Shown here: positions 30,398 to 37,764 of the stretch, piece after piece
Layout: each line of letters starts with the position of its first letter
How positions within the stretch are numbered: position 1 is the first letter of the stretch
Origin: Pseudomonas guariconensis
Lineage (GTDB): Bacteria; Pseudomonadota; Gammaproteobacteria; Pseudomonadales; Pseudomonadaceae
Assembly (NCBI RefSeq): GCF_900102675.1
Contig: NZ_FMYX01000007.1
Span: 218,057 to 282,056, forward strand
Direction: 5' to 3'
DNA length: 64,000 bases
Made by a program: the position numbers and the translations under genes
The notes under the pieces: model-generated
Databases searched by the model: none
What the model saw: only the letters and a program-made list of their open reading frames with translations
Told to the model about the DNA's origin: nothing

Positions 30398-32638
30398 TTA
30401 GAAGTGGAAGTTCGCGCTCATCAGTGCAGTACGTCCTGGTGCGACGTGCGCATAGTGCGGAGCGAACACCTGATCGAAATAGCGCTTGTCGGTCAGGTTC
30501 TGCACGTTGAGTTGGAGATCGACGTTCTTGGTCAAGCGATAGGTCGCCATCGCATCGTAACGCCAGTACGACGGTACTTCGACCGAGTTGGCTTCATCGC
30601 CAAAGCGGGAATCCATGAAGGTAGCGCCTGCACCAACGGTCAGTTGCGGAACGATGTCGTAGGTAGACCAGAAGGTGAAGCTGTTACGAGGCGTGTTAGG
30701 CATGTGATTGCCCTTGTTCGCCGGGGTCGTGGTCTTCACGATCTCGCTTTCCATATAGGTGTAGCCGCCATAGACCTTCCATTTCTGGGTCAGGTTGCCC
30801 GCGTAGGTGAACTCGAGGCCTTGGACACGCTGTTCACCGTCCAGTACTTGGTAGCTGGCATTGTCAGGGTCCGTTACCCGCGCATTGGTCTTGTCGGTGC
30901 GGAACAGTGCAGCGGTCAGCGAGAGGTTGTCATCGAAGAAGTCCCACTTCGTGCCGATCTCGTAGTTGCGGTTACGTTCTGGGTCGAGGTCGCTGTTGTT
31001 TCTCGTCAGATCCAAGCCACCGTTGCCGCTGGTTTCACCCGAAGGGTTGCTCGAAGTTGACCATGCGGCATAGATGCTGCCATTGGGCAGAGGGTTGTAG
31101 ACCACGCCCAATTGGTAGTTCCACAGGTGGGTATTGTTCTCGCGCGAGAAGCTGCCGGCCGGGCCATTACGACCTGCGTTGGCGTAACCACTGGACTTGG
31201 TCTGGTAGTCGTCGTAGCGCAGCCCCATGTTCAACGACCATTGCTCATTGAATTTCAACGTGTCGAAGACGTAGACAGCGCTGGTCTTGGTGTCGGTGTC
31301 GGTAAACGCCTTGCTGTCGGTGATGGTGCCGGACCATGCGTCATCTGGAGACGGATCGTGCAGACTGGTGCAGTCGCCAGATGCCAGCAAAGCAGGGGTG
31401 CACTTGGTGCCATTGCCCGCCGCGGATTTGATGTCGTAACCACGGTTGTGCGTATCGCTGTAGGTGAACTCCAAACCAGTGACGAGGCTGTGCTCGATGG
31501 AACCGGTATTGAACTTCGCGCTCAAGTCGGTCTGGTTGACCCAACCTTTGGAGGTCGAATTCCGGTTCTTGGTCGCACGGTAGACTGTGCCGTCGGCCAC
31601 GTTGCCCTTGCTGTCGTCAGGGTTGGTGACGATGTAGTCCAAGGTTGAACGCGACATGCGGAAACTGTTGGACAGCGTCAGGTTTTCGTTGAAGTCGTGC
31701 TCGATCTTGATCGTGCCGCTGTCGTTGGTGGTCTTGCGATAGTCGCGATCGTTCAGGCCGTAGAAGTTGTCGCGGTCCACATGCGCGGGTTTGTCGACGT
31801 TGTATTTGCTGCGATTGGCGCTACGCGTGAGCGGAATGCCGTAGTCCGGCATGTCGTCGGTCTTGAGGTGGTAGTAGCCGACGGTCACGCGAGTATCGGT
31901 ACCGAGGCCGAACGCGAACGAGGGGGCGACACCCCAACGGCTGACATCCACATCATCTCGGCCGGCTACGTTGGCTTCGTGCTTCATCAGGTTCAGGCGA
32001 AACGCCGAAGTGTCGGTCAGCTGCTTGTTCAGGTCCAACGTGGTCCGCTTGGTCTGGTCAGAGCCCCAAGTAAAGCCACCATTGTAGGCATCACCGAGCT
32101 TGGCGGTTTTGGTGACCAGATTCAGGCTGCCACCCGTGGAGCCTGCGCCTGTGAAGGCCGAGCCAGGGCCTTTGCTGACTTCGATCGATTCGACGTTGAA
32201 GATTTCACGGCTCTGCGAAGCCACGTCGCGCATGCCATCGACGAATACATCGCTTTCTGCGTTGAAACCGCGAATGATCGGACGGTCGCCTGCCGGGTTG
32301 CCGCCTTCGCCAGCACCGAAAGTGATGCCAGGGGTCGTACGCAATGCGTCTACGAGACTGGTTGCGCCCGTATCACGAATGACCTGCTGTGGGATGACGG
32401 TGACACTCTTGGGTGTTTCGCGCAGCGGCGCCGTGTACTTCTTCGAGGTTGCCGTGTCGGTCTTGTAGCTGGTGGTGTCCTGTGCCGCGTTGACACTGGT
32501 GGCATCCAGCGAGACGACGCCATCGGTTGGCTGTTCCGCCGCTAGGGCAAGCTGGGCGGCGGAGGAAGCAGTGATGGCAACGCCGATGGCGGAGGCGAGC
32601 AGACGTGGTGAACTCACAGCAGATGGCACGTGACGCAT
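30398..32638 (-). CDS. piuA: TonB-dependent catecholate-type siderophore receptor PiuA/Fiu
   Basis: 746-residue outer-membrane receptor. Signal peptide (about 1-33, ending AAQLALAAEQ), plug domain with 'KSVTVIPQQVIRDTGATSLVDALRTTPG' region near 75-100 and 'GFNAESDVFVDGMRD', then a 22-strand barrel ending in the aromatic ALMSANFHF. Order and features match P. aeruginosa piuA, which takes up iron complexes and siderophore-linked beta-lactams. ATG at 32638 is chosen over an upstream in-frame start because it starts the signal peptide. A Fur box lies 66 bases upstream. Confidence 0.92.
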   Translation of the reverse strand: MRHVPSAVSSPRLLASAIGVAITASSAAQLALAAEQPTDGVVSLDATSVNAAQDTTSYKTDTATSKKYTAPLRETPKSVTVIPQQVIRDTGATSLVDALRTTPGITFGAGEGGNPAGDRPIIRGFNAESDVFVDGMRDVASQSREIFNVESIEVSKGPGSAFTGAGSTGGSLNLVTKTAKLGDAYNGGFTWGSDQTKRTTLDLNKQLTDTSAFRLNLMKHEANVAGRDDVDVSRWGVAPSFAFGLGTDTRVTVGYYHLKTDDMPDYGIPLTRSANRSKYNVDKPAHVDRDNFYGLNDRDYRKTTNDSGTIKIEHDFNENLTLSNSFRMSRSTLDYIVTNPDDSKGNVADGTVYRATKNRNSTSKGWVNQTDLSAKFNTGSIEHSLVTGLEFTYSDTHNRGYDIKSAAGNGTKCTPALLASGDCTSLHDPSPDDAWSGTITDSKAFTDTDTKTSAVYVFDTLKFNEQWSLNMGLRYDDYQTKSSGYANAGRNGPAGSFSRENNTHLWNYQLGVVYNPLPNGSIYAAWSTSSNPSGETSGNGGLDLTRNNSDLDPERNRNYEIGTKWDFFDDNLSLTAALFRTDKTNARVTDPDNASYQVLDGEQRVQGLEFTYAGNLTQKWKVYGGYTYMESEIVKTTTPANKGNHMPNTPRNSFTFWSTYDIVPQLTVGAGATFMDSRFGDEANSVEVPSYWRYDAMATYRLTKNVDLQLNVQNLTDKRYFDQVFAPHYAHVAPGRTALMSANFHF

Positions 32639-32703
32639 TTCGATGAACCTTCCCCAAGGTTTGAAGTCGGCGGATCTTAATGCAAGCAATTGCGAGTCTC
32701 AAT

Positions 32704-32718
32704 TGAGAATCGTTAACA
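32704..32718 (-). promoter_or_regulatory. Fur box upstream of piuA
   Basis: TGAGAATCGTTAACA matches the 7-1-7 Fur consensus TGATAATNATTATCA at 12 of 14 informative positions, and the flanking TCTCAATTGAGA adds a second overlapping half-site. It lies between piuA and the divergent piuC. Confidence 0.75.
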
Positions 32719-32859
32719 GTCGCGAGAAACTTACAATCTTTACAATTTCTCTTTACGGTTTTGCTGTGCTGAAACGTCTTAAGCGGCTGGCGGGGCTTGT
32801 GTGGTGCAAAAGGGAATCAATATCATTGGCGGCCTTACTACCTCTCAGGTGCCACCGTC

Positions 32860-33540
32860 ATGCTGCTTCACATTCCCGGTCTGTTCGACGCCGACGAACT
32901 CTCCCGCATCCGTGAGGCGCTGGAGCAGGCGGACTGGGCCGACGGCAAGGTCACCGCGGGTTATCAGTCGGCTAAGGCCAAGCACAACCTGCAGTTGCCA
33001 GAAGGGCACGCGCTGGCCAAGGAGATCGGCAGCGCCTTGATCGATCGTCTGTGGCGCAATCCGCTGTTCATGTCTGCGGCATTACCGCACAAGGTGTTTC
33101 CACCGCTGATCAACTGCTACCGCGAAGGCGGCAATTTCGGCTTCCACATCGACAACGCGCTGCGTCAGCCCAAGGGCAGCGCCGAGCGGATACGCACGGA
33201 TGTCTCTTCTACGTTGTTCTTGAGCGATCCGGACAGCTATGACGGTGGCGAACTCGTCATCCAGGACACCTATGGTGTGCAGCAGGTCAAGCTGGCGGCC
33301 GGCGACATGGTGCTGTATCCGGGCACCAGCCTGCACAAGGTCAATCCGGTTACCCGTGGGGCGCGCTATGCGGCGTTTTTCTGGACCCAAAGCCTGGTGC
33401 GCGAGGACAGCCAGCGCACCTTGCTGTTCGAGATGGACAATGCCATCCGCCAATTGACCGCCGATGTCCCCGATCACCCGTCGTTGCTGCAACTGACCGG
33501 CACCTATCACAACCTGCTGCGCCGCTGGGCCGAGGTCTGA
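32860..33540 (+). CDS. piuC: Fe2+-dependent 2-oxoglutarate dioxygenase PiuC (YbiX)
   Basis: 226 residues from ATG 32860 ([21 protein letters not shown]). The iron ligands are His96 and Asp98 (FGFHIDNAL) and His159 (SLHKVNP); Arg169 (RYAAFFW) binds 2-oxoglutarate. PKHD-type hydroxylase next to Fiu/PiuA receptors in many bacteria; loss is tied to reduced uptake of catechol-linked antibiotics in P. aeruginosa, but its substrate is unknown. A weaker Fur-like site (GGGAATCAATATCATTGGC, about 32812) precedes it. Confidence 0.93.
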   Translation: MLLHIPGLFDADELSRIREALEQADWADGKVTAGYQSAKAKHNLQLPEGHALAKEIGSALIDRLWRNPLFMSAALPHKVFPPLINCYREGGNFGFHIDNALRQPKGSAERIRTDVSSTLFLSDPDSYDGGELVIQDTYGVQQVKLAAGDMVLYPGTSLHKVNPVTRGARYAAFFWTQSLVREDSQRTLLFEMDNAIRQLTADVPDHPSLLQLTGTYHNLLRRWAEV

Positions 33541-33543
33541 GCC

Positions 33544-34293
33544 GTGTCATATCAGTTGCGTCGTGAGGAAGTCGTCGATATCGCAGGTCTGCAAGCCATG
33601 CTCGAACAAAGCCCTGGCAAGGCGGCCCAAGCCATCCTGGCCGCGGCGCAACGGGGGGTTGTCGAGGCGCAGTTGATGCTCGGGCAGATTCTGCTGGATG
33701 GCCGCGGCATCGAGCAGGACCGGGCGCTGGCGCGGCAGTGGTTTGCTATAGCGGCCCAAGGCGCAAGCGCCATGGGGCACAACATGCTGGGACGATGCCT
33801 GGAGCATGGCTGGGGCGGGGAAAGCGACCTGCGGATGGCCGCTGCTCACTATCGCCAGGCGGCTGACGCCGGTCTGGACTGGGGGCTGTACAACTATGCC
33901 AACCTGCTGGCTACCGGGAGAGGCGTCGCTGTGGACCAGGCTCTGGCGTTGAGCTGTTATGAAAAGGCGGCGCACTTGGGCCATGCCAAGTCGATGAACC
34001 TGTATGGCCGTTACCTGGAGCAGGGGATCGCCACCGCTGCCAGTCCGGTGCGCGCGGTGCGCTGGTATCGCCGTTCGGCTGAGGCGGGTGATTTTCGCGG
34101 CATGTTCAGCCTGGCGATGGTACTGGTCGAACGTGGGCAGTTGGCCGAGGCCCAGCCTTGGTTGGAGCGGGCGCGGGTCGAGGGGAACCTGAATTTTCTG
34201 CGCAGTGCCTTGGTGACCTTGCAGCACGCGGGGCCGATGCTGATGGCGTTTGCCGCGCGGTATGCCCAAGAGCTGCAAAGGCGTAAGCCTTGA
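33544..34293 (+). CDS. Sel1-repeat protein linked to piuC
   Basis: 249 residues, GTG start three bases after the piuC stop. Five or so Sel1-like repeats cover about residues 35-210 ('AQLMLGQILLDGRGIEQDRALARQW', 'MGHNMLGRCLEHGWGG', 'YNYANLLATGRGVAVDQA' patterns). No signal peptide, so cytosolic. A homologue lies at the same place beside piuC in P. aeruginosa. It is likely a protein-interaction partner of PiuC or of iron regulation; function unknown. Confidence 0.85.
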   Translation: MSYQLRREEVVDIAGLQAMLEQSPGKAAQAILAAAQRGVVEAQLMLGQILLDGRGIEQDRALARQWFAIAAQGASAMGHNMLGRCLEHGWGGESDLRMAAAHYRQAADAGLDWGLYNYANLLATGRGVAVDQALALSCYEKAAHLGHAKSMNLYGRYLEQGIATAASPVRAVRWYRRSAEAGDFRGMFSLAMVLVERGQLAEAQPWLERARVEGNLNFLRSALVTLQHAGPMLMAFAARYAQELQRRKP

Positions 34294-34313
34294 AGGCGTC
34301 TGTCTTTACAGTC

Positions 34314-34379
34314 CTTCGCGTAAATCCGCTCCACCAGGCCCGTAATGGACTTGATGGGGCGGGTTTACCCACGAAGAAG
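34314..34379. repeat. REP pair
   Basis: CTTCGCGTAAATCCGCTCCA faces TGGGGCGGGTTTACCCACGAAG, about 22 bases apart, between the convergent Sel1 and speC genes. Confidence 0.7.
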
Positions 34380-34388
34380 GCGCACATG

Positions 34389-34412
34389 AAAACGGGGCCT
34401 CGCGGCCCCGTC
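34389..34412 (-). terminator. Terminator of speC
   Basis: ACGGGGCC-GCGA-GGCCCCGT followed by TTT on the minus strand, six bases after the speC stop. Short T-run but a very strong stem. Confidence 0.75.
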
Positions 34413-34417
34413 TTGCA

Positions 34418-35581
34418 TTACAGGTAGTAGGCCTTCAGCGGCGGGAAGCCGTTGAACTCCACCGCGCTGTAGCTGGTGGTGTAGGCGCCGGTGGACAGCC
34501 AGTAGAGGCGGTCACCGATGGCCAGGTTCAGTGGCAGGCCGTACTTGTAGTGCTCGTACATGATGTCGGCGCTGTCGCAGGTGGGGCCGGCGATGACCAC
34601 TTCTTCGGTCTCGCCTTTCTTCTCGGTCCAGATCGGGAACTTGATCGACTCGTCCATGGTTTCGATCAGGCCGGAGAATTTGCCCACGTCGGTGTAGATC
34701 CAGCGTTCGACAGCGGTGCGCGACTTGCGTGCCACCAGCACCACTTCGCTGACCAGGATGCCGGCGTTGGCGATCAGCGAGCGACCTGGCTCGAGGATGA
34801 TTTCCGGCAGGTCGTCACCGAAGTCTTCTTTGAGGAAGCGGATGATTTCCTCGGCGTAGGTTTCGAGGCTGTTGGTACGGGTGATGTAGTTGGCCGGGAA
34901 ACCACCGCCCATGTTGATCAGCTTGAGCTCGATGCCGTCTTCTTCCTTCAGGCGCTCGAAGATCACCTTGACCTTGGCGATGGCCGCGTCCCAGACGCTG
35001 ATGTCGCGCTGCTGGGAGCCGACATGGAAGGAGATGCCGTAAGGCACCAGGCCCAGGTCACGGGCCAGGATCAGCAGGTCCATGGCCATGTCGGTCTGGC
35101 AGCCGAACTTGCGCGACAGCGGCCAGTCGGCAGTGGTGGAGCCTTCGGTGAGGATGCGCACGTAGACTTTCGAACCCGGTGCGGCCTTGGCGATGTTGCG
35201 CAGGTCCGCCTCGGAGTCGGTGGCGTACAGGCGCACGCCCTTCTCGTAGAAGTAGCGGATGTCCTTGGACTTCTTGATGGTGTTGCCGTAGCTGATGCGG
35301 TCGGCGGTGACACCACGGCCCAGCACTTTGTCCAGCTCGTAGATCGAGGCGATATCGAAGCTCGAGCCTTTTTCCTTGAGCAGGTCGATGATCTCGACTG
35401 CCGGGTTGGCCTTGACCGCGTAGTAGACCTTGGCGAATTCGAAGCCTGCGCGCAGGTCGTCATAGGCCTGGCTGATCATCTGGGTGTCGATGAGTACGAA
35501 CGGGGTTTCCTGCTTGTCGGCGAACGCCTTCATCTTCTGGAAGGTGTCACGCGCGAAATAGTCTTCGACCTGGATCGACAT
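34418..35581 (-). CDS. speC: Ornithine decarboxylase (fold type III, SpeC)
   Basis: Makes putrescine from ornithine. 387 residues of the alanine-racemase-fold, eukaryote-like ODC family. PLP lysine is Lys57 (KVYYAVKANP); 'GGGFP' near residue 222 and 'EPGRSL' near 260 bind phosphate; 'GPTCDSAD' near residue 322 carries the catalytic cysteine and the substrate-binding Asp. Start ATG 35581 has GGAG nine bases upstream; in-frame ATG at 35596 is less likely. It follows a long leader with attenuator features. Confidence 0.94.
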   Translation of the reverse strand: MSIQVEDYFARDTFQKMKAFADKQETPFVLIDTQMISQAYDDLRAGFEFAKVYYAVKANPAVEIIDLLKEKGSSFDIASIYELDKVLGRGVTADRISYGNTIKKSKDIRYFYEKGVRLYATDSEADLRNIAKAAPGSKVYVRILTEGSTTADWPLSRKFGCQTDMAMDLLILARDLGLVPYGISFHVGSQQRDISVWDAAIAKVKVIFERLKEEDGIELKLINMGGGFPANYITRTNSLETYAEEIIRFLKEDFGDDLPEIILEPGRSLIANAGILVSEVVLVARKSRTAVERWIYTDVGKFSGLIETMDESIKFPIWTEKKGETEEVVIAGPTCDSADIMYEHYKYGLPLNLAIGDRLYWLSTGAYTTSYSAVEFNGFPPLKAYYL

Positions 35582-35611
35582 GCTGAGGGACTCCATGGGC
35601 AAACTGAAAAA

Positions 35612-35776
35612 TTAAGTGGTGCAAACTGAACGTCCTCCGTATCCCCACTTTGGTTCGCCTACTTCCCAAGGCATGTCGCCGAAAGCAAAAAGGTCAACCG
35701 TGCCCGTGAAGCGGAGCGGCGGGTGACCTTGCTGTCTCGTCGTCAGTACTTGAGCCGGATGGATCGTTTCCAGCAT
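35612..35776 (-). CDS. Possible 54-codon leader peptide of speC
   Basis: An open frame in the speC leader starting MLETIHPAQVLTTRQQGHPP and ending KWGYGGRSVCTT, stop 30 bases before speC. Its ATG is about nine bases after the predicted RNA start, so it would be nearly leaderless; there is no Shine-Dalgarno. Third positions are less GC-rich than in neighbouring genes (AGA, GTA, TTT, GGA codons), which argues against an ordinary gene but not against a regulatory leader peptide. It runs through a terminator-like hairpin. A shorter version from the internal ATG (20 residues, MPWEVGEPKWGYGG...) is possible. Confidence 0.35.
   Translation of the reverse strand: MLETIHPAQVLTTRQQGHPPLRFTGTVDLFAFGDMPWEVGEPKWGYGGRSVCTT
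35687..35730 (-). terminator. Terminator-like hairpin inside the speC leader
   Basis: AAGGTCA (35730-35724) pairs with TGACCTT (35696-35690), extended after one mismatch by CCG/CGG; the 3' arm runs into five T. It lies about 55 bases after the predicted RNA start and 106 before speC, where an attenuator would be. Loop about 22 bases. Confidence 0.5.
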
Positions 35777-35791
35777 GGACGTTCGGCGCGC

Positions 35792-35820
35792 ACTTTAGGG
35801 CGTGAGGAATGCAGAATCAA
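35792..35820 (-). promoter_or_regulatory. Promoter of speC
   Basis: TTGATT (35820-35815), 17 bases, TAAAGT (35797-35792); each box matches four of six consensus positions. Predicted RNA start about 35785, giving a leader of about 200 bases. Confidence 0.6.
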
Positions 35821-36135
35821 CAGGCAATCCCGGCACGTTCGTCGCGTTTTGGCCACCTGCCACTGGAATAACCGACCTGTGTGAACGGCTGATGTTCCCA
35901 AGCGTAAAGAATTGTGGAATGGACCGCGCCGCCCCCTTCAGAGGCGAGCCCCCGAAAAAGACGCCATGGTGTTCTCTTGGCGACGCGAGACCGAGCAAAG
36001 GCAACAGATCGATGGCGCCAAAGTGTTCATATTTATGGCCACTTGAGGGGCGCGTCAGATCGACCGAAATTCCAATAAATTTTTTGTTACCGATCTCTAG
36101 GTCGGGCTGGGTCATCGTTGATTTGCCGTCGTTTA
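35821..36135. other. Stretch without a supported gene
   Basis: Between the speC promoter and the sigma-factor Fur box both strands stay open for over 100 codons (minus frame 36115-35795, plus frame 35802-36230), unusual for a true spacer here, but neither frame has a ribosome site or recognisable domain, and base composition is more AT-rich than the genes around it. It could be a decayed gene, a multicopy repeat or an RNA gene. Confidence 0.4.
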
Positions 36136-36150
36136 TGAGAAGCATTACTA
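36136..36150 (+). promoter_or_regulatory. Fur box upstream of the ECF sigma gene
   Basis: TGAGAAGCATTACTA fits the 7-1-7 Fur pattern TGATAATNATTATCA at about 11 of 15 positions and lies 38 bases before the sigma-factor ATG, as expected for iron-starvation sigma genes. Confidence 0.6.
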
Positions 36151-36187
36151 TTCGCGACCTTGTACCTGCCCCTAGATGGCCTCGACC

Positions 36188-36676
36188 ATGTCTGGACACA
36201 AAGGCTTCCTCGATCACTATCACGAGCTGATCGGCACCTGGACGCGCAAGCTGCGCAACCGTCCACAGGCCGAGGACCTCGCCCATGACGCTTTCGTGCG
36301 GGTGCTGGAAAACCCGCGAGAGGTCATCGAGCAGCCGCGCGCCTACCTGCACCAGACGGCCCGCAACATTGCCGTCGACGGTTACCGCCGTGAGGACCGG
36401 CGCCAGGCCTTGGAAGAGGAGATGTTCGATGAAGGCGCCGCAGGCAATGGTGATCCGGAAGCCTATGTGCATGCCCTGGAACTGGCCGACAGCGTCGAGC
36501 GCGCCCTGGCCGAGCTGCCGGTCAATTGCCGGCAGGTGTTCGTCTGGCAGAAGCTCGAGGGGCTGACCCAGGCGGAGATTGCCGAGCGCATGGGCCTGAG
36601 CAAGAACATGGTCGAAAAGTATATGATCCGCACGCTCCGGCATCTGCGTGAGCACCTGGATGTGTCCACCCGATGA
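36188..36676 (+). CDS. ECF sigma factor, FecI/FpvI (iron-starvation) type
   Basis: 162 residues (MSGHKGFLDHYHELIGTWTR). Region 2 at about 10-75 ('AEDLAHDAFVRVL', 'QPRAYLHQTARNIAVDGYRR') and region 4 at about 100-155 ('LPVNCRQVFVWQKLEGLTQAEIAERMGLSKNMVEKYMIRTL'). It directs RNA polymerase to the promoter of the receptor gene when the partner FecR-like protein relays a siderophore signal. An ATG twelve bases earlier (36176) is an alternative start; neither has a strong ribosome site. It is followed by fecR-like and fecA-like genes. Confidence 0.92.
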   Translation: MSGHKGFLDHYHELIGTWTRKLRNRPQAEDLAHDAFVRVLENPREVIEQPRAYLHQTARNIAVDGYRREDRRQALEEEMFDEGAAGNGDPEAYVHALELADSVERALAELPVNCRQVFVWQKLEGLTQAEIAERMGLSKNMVEKYMIRTLRHLREHLDVSTR

Positions 36677-36693
36677 GTCAGGAGACCCTTTGC

Positions 36694-37656
36694 ATGAAAC
36701 AGCCCGGCGCCGAAGACGTGCGTGAGCAGGCCGCCGAATGGTTCGCGCGTATCCAGGATGCGCCGGGAGATACCCAGCTGCAGGCGCGCTTGCATCAGTG
36801 GCTTAAGGCCGATCCTCGCCACCGCCAGGAGTACGGCCTGCTCGAGCGGTTGTGGCAGGCCGCCGACCACATCCCGCCCCAGCGCCTGGAGGCGCTGTGC
36901 GTTCCTGAGCCTGTGCGGCATCTGCCCCGTCGGCGTTTCCTGCAGCAGGCCCTGGCGGCGGGGGTGGGCGCCGCCGCCCTTGGATTGGGCTGGCGTGGCT
37001 GGCAATACACCCGCGAAAACCATAGCGAAGACCTGCAGACCGCCTTGGGCGAGCGCCGTGATATCGAGCTGCCGGACGGCTCGCAGCTGCAACTCAATGG
37101 CGCGACTCGCCTGGGCGTGAGGTACAGCGCCGGGCAGCGACAGGTCGTGCTCGAAGCGGGTGAAGTGATGTTCAGCGTCGCCCACGACAGCGCACGGCCT
37201 TTCGTGGTCGACACCGCTCAGGGACGCGTCACCGTAACCGGGACCCGTTTCGATGTGCGCCTGGACCGCGGGCACACCCGGGTGGCCGTGGAACAGGGCT
37301 CCGTCAAGGTGGAAGGGGCTTCGGGTCCATCGGCGCAGCTCACCGCGGGCCTGGGCGCGCATATCGATCCGCAAGGGCAGGTCGTGGCGCCGTACCCTGT
37401 GGATGCGGCTGTCGTGACGGCCTGGCGTCACGGCAAGCTGGTGTTCGATAACGCCACCTTGGCCGAGGTGGTGGCGGAAGTCTCCCGTTACCGCAGCCAG
37501 CCACTGCGCGTCGCCCCTGGCAAGGCGGCGGGCCTGCGCCTGTCCAGCACCTTCAGTGTCGATGACACCGACGCGCTGCTTCGGGCCCTGCCGAGCATTT
37601 TGCCGGTGGCCATCAAGACCCACGGCGACGGCTCCAGCGAAATTATCGCGAAATAA
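36694..37656 (+). CDS. FecR-type anti-sigma/signal transducer
   Basis: 320 residues from ATG 36694, which has AGGAG nine bases upstream; an in-frame ATG at 36673 would overlap the sigma stop. N-terminal DUF4880 (EQAAEWFARIQDAPGD), a membrane helix about residues 78-98 (FLQQALAAGVGAAALGLGW, a twin-arginine-like RRR precedes it), then the periplasmic FecR domain ('RDIELPDGSQLQLNGATRLGV', 'TVTGTRFDVRL') and DUF4974/STN-like end. It contacts the receptor's N-terminal signalling domain and controls the ECF factor. Confidence 0.9.
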   Translation: MKQPGAEDVREQAAEWFARIQDAPGDTQLQARLHQWLKADPRHRQEYGLLERLWQAADHIPPQRLEALCVPEPVRHLPRRRFLQQALAAGVGAAALGLGWRGWQYTRENHSEDLQTALGERRDIELPDGSQLQLNGATRLGVRYSAGQRQVVLEAGEVMFSVAHDSARPFVVDTAQGRVTVTGTRFDVRLDRGHTRVAVEQGSVKVEGASGPSAQLTAGLGAHIDPQGQVVAPYPVDAAVVTAWRHGKLVFDNATLAEVVAEVSRYRSQPLRVAPGKAAGLRLSSTFSVDDTDALLRALPSILPVAIKTHGDGSSEIIAK

Positions 37657-37764
37657 ATTCAGGTTTTTTTTCACTCGTTCGTCTTCCTCGCCAGCTGCAA
37701 CTGCCAAGCATTTCCATTTGCGTGTGGTTGGCGTTCATCCGGACTTTCAGGATTCTTCGACGAC

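Noticed and set aside
35795..36115. 106-codon minus-strand frame (MTQPDLEIGN...) upstream of speC
   Set aside because: No ribosome site, its stop falls in the -10 box of the speC promoter, and an equally long frame exists on the other strand. Kept as a stretch of unknown nature.
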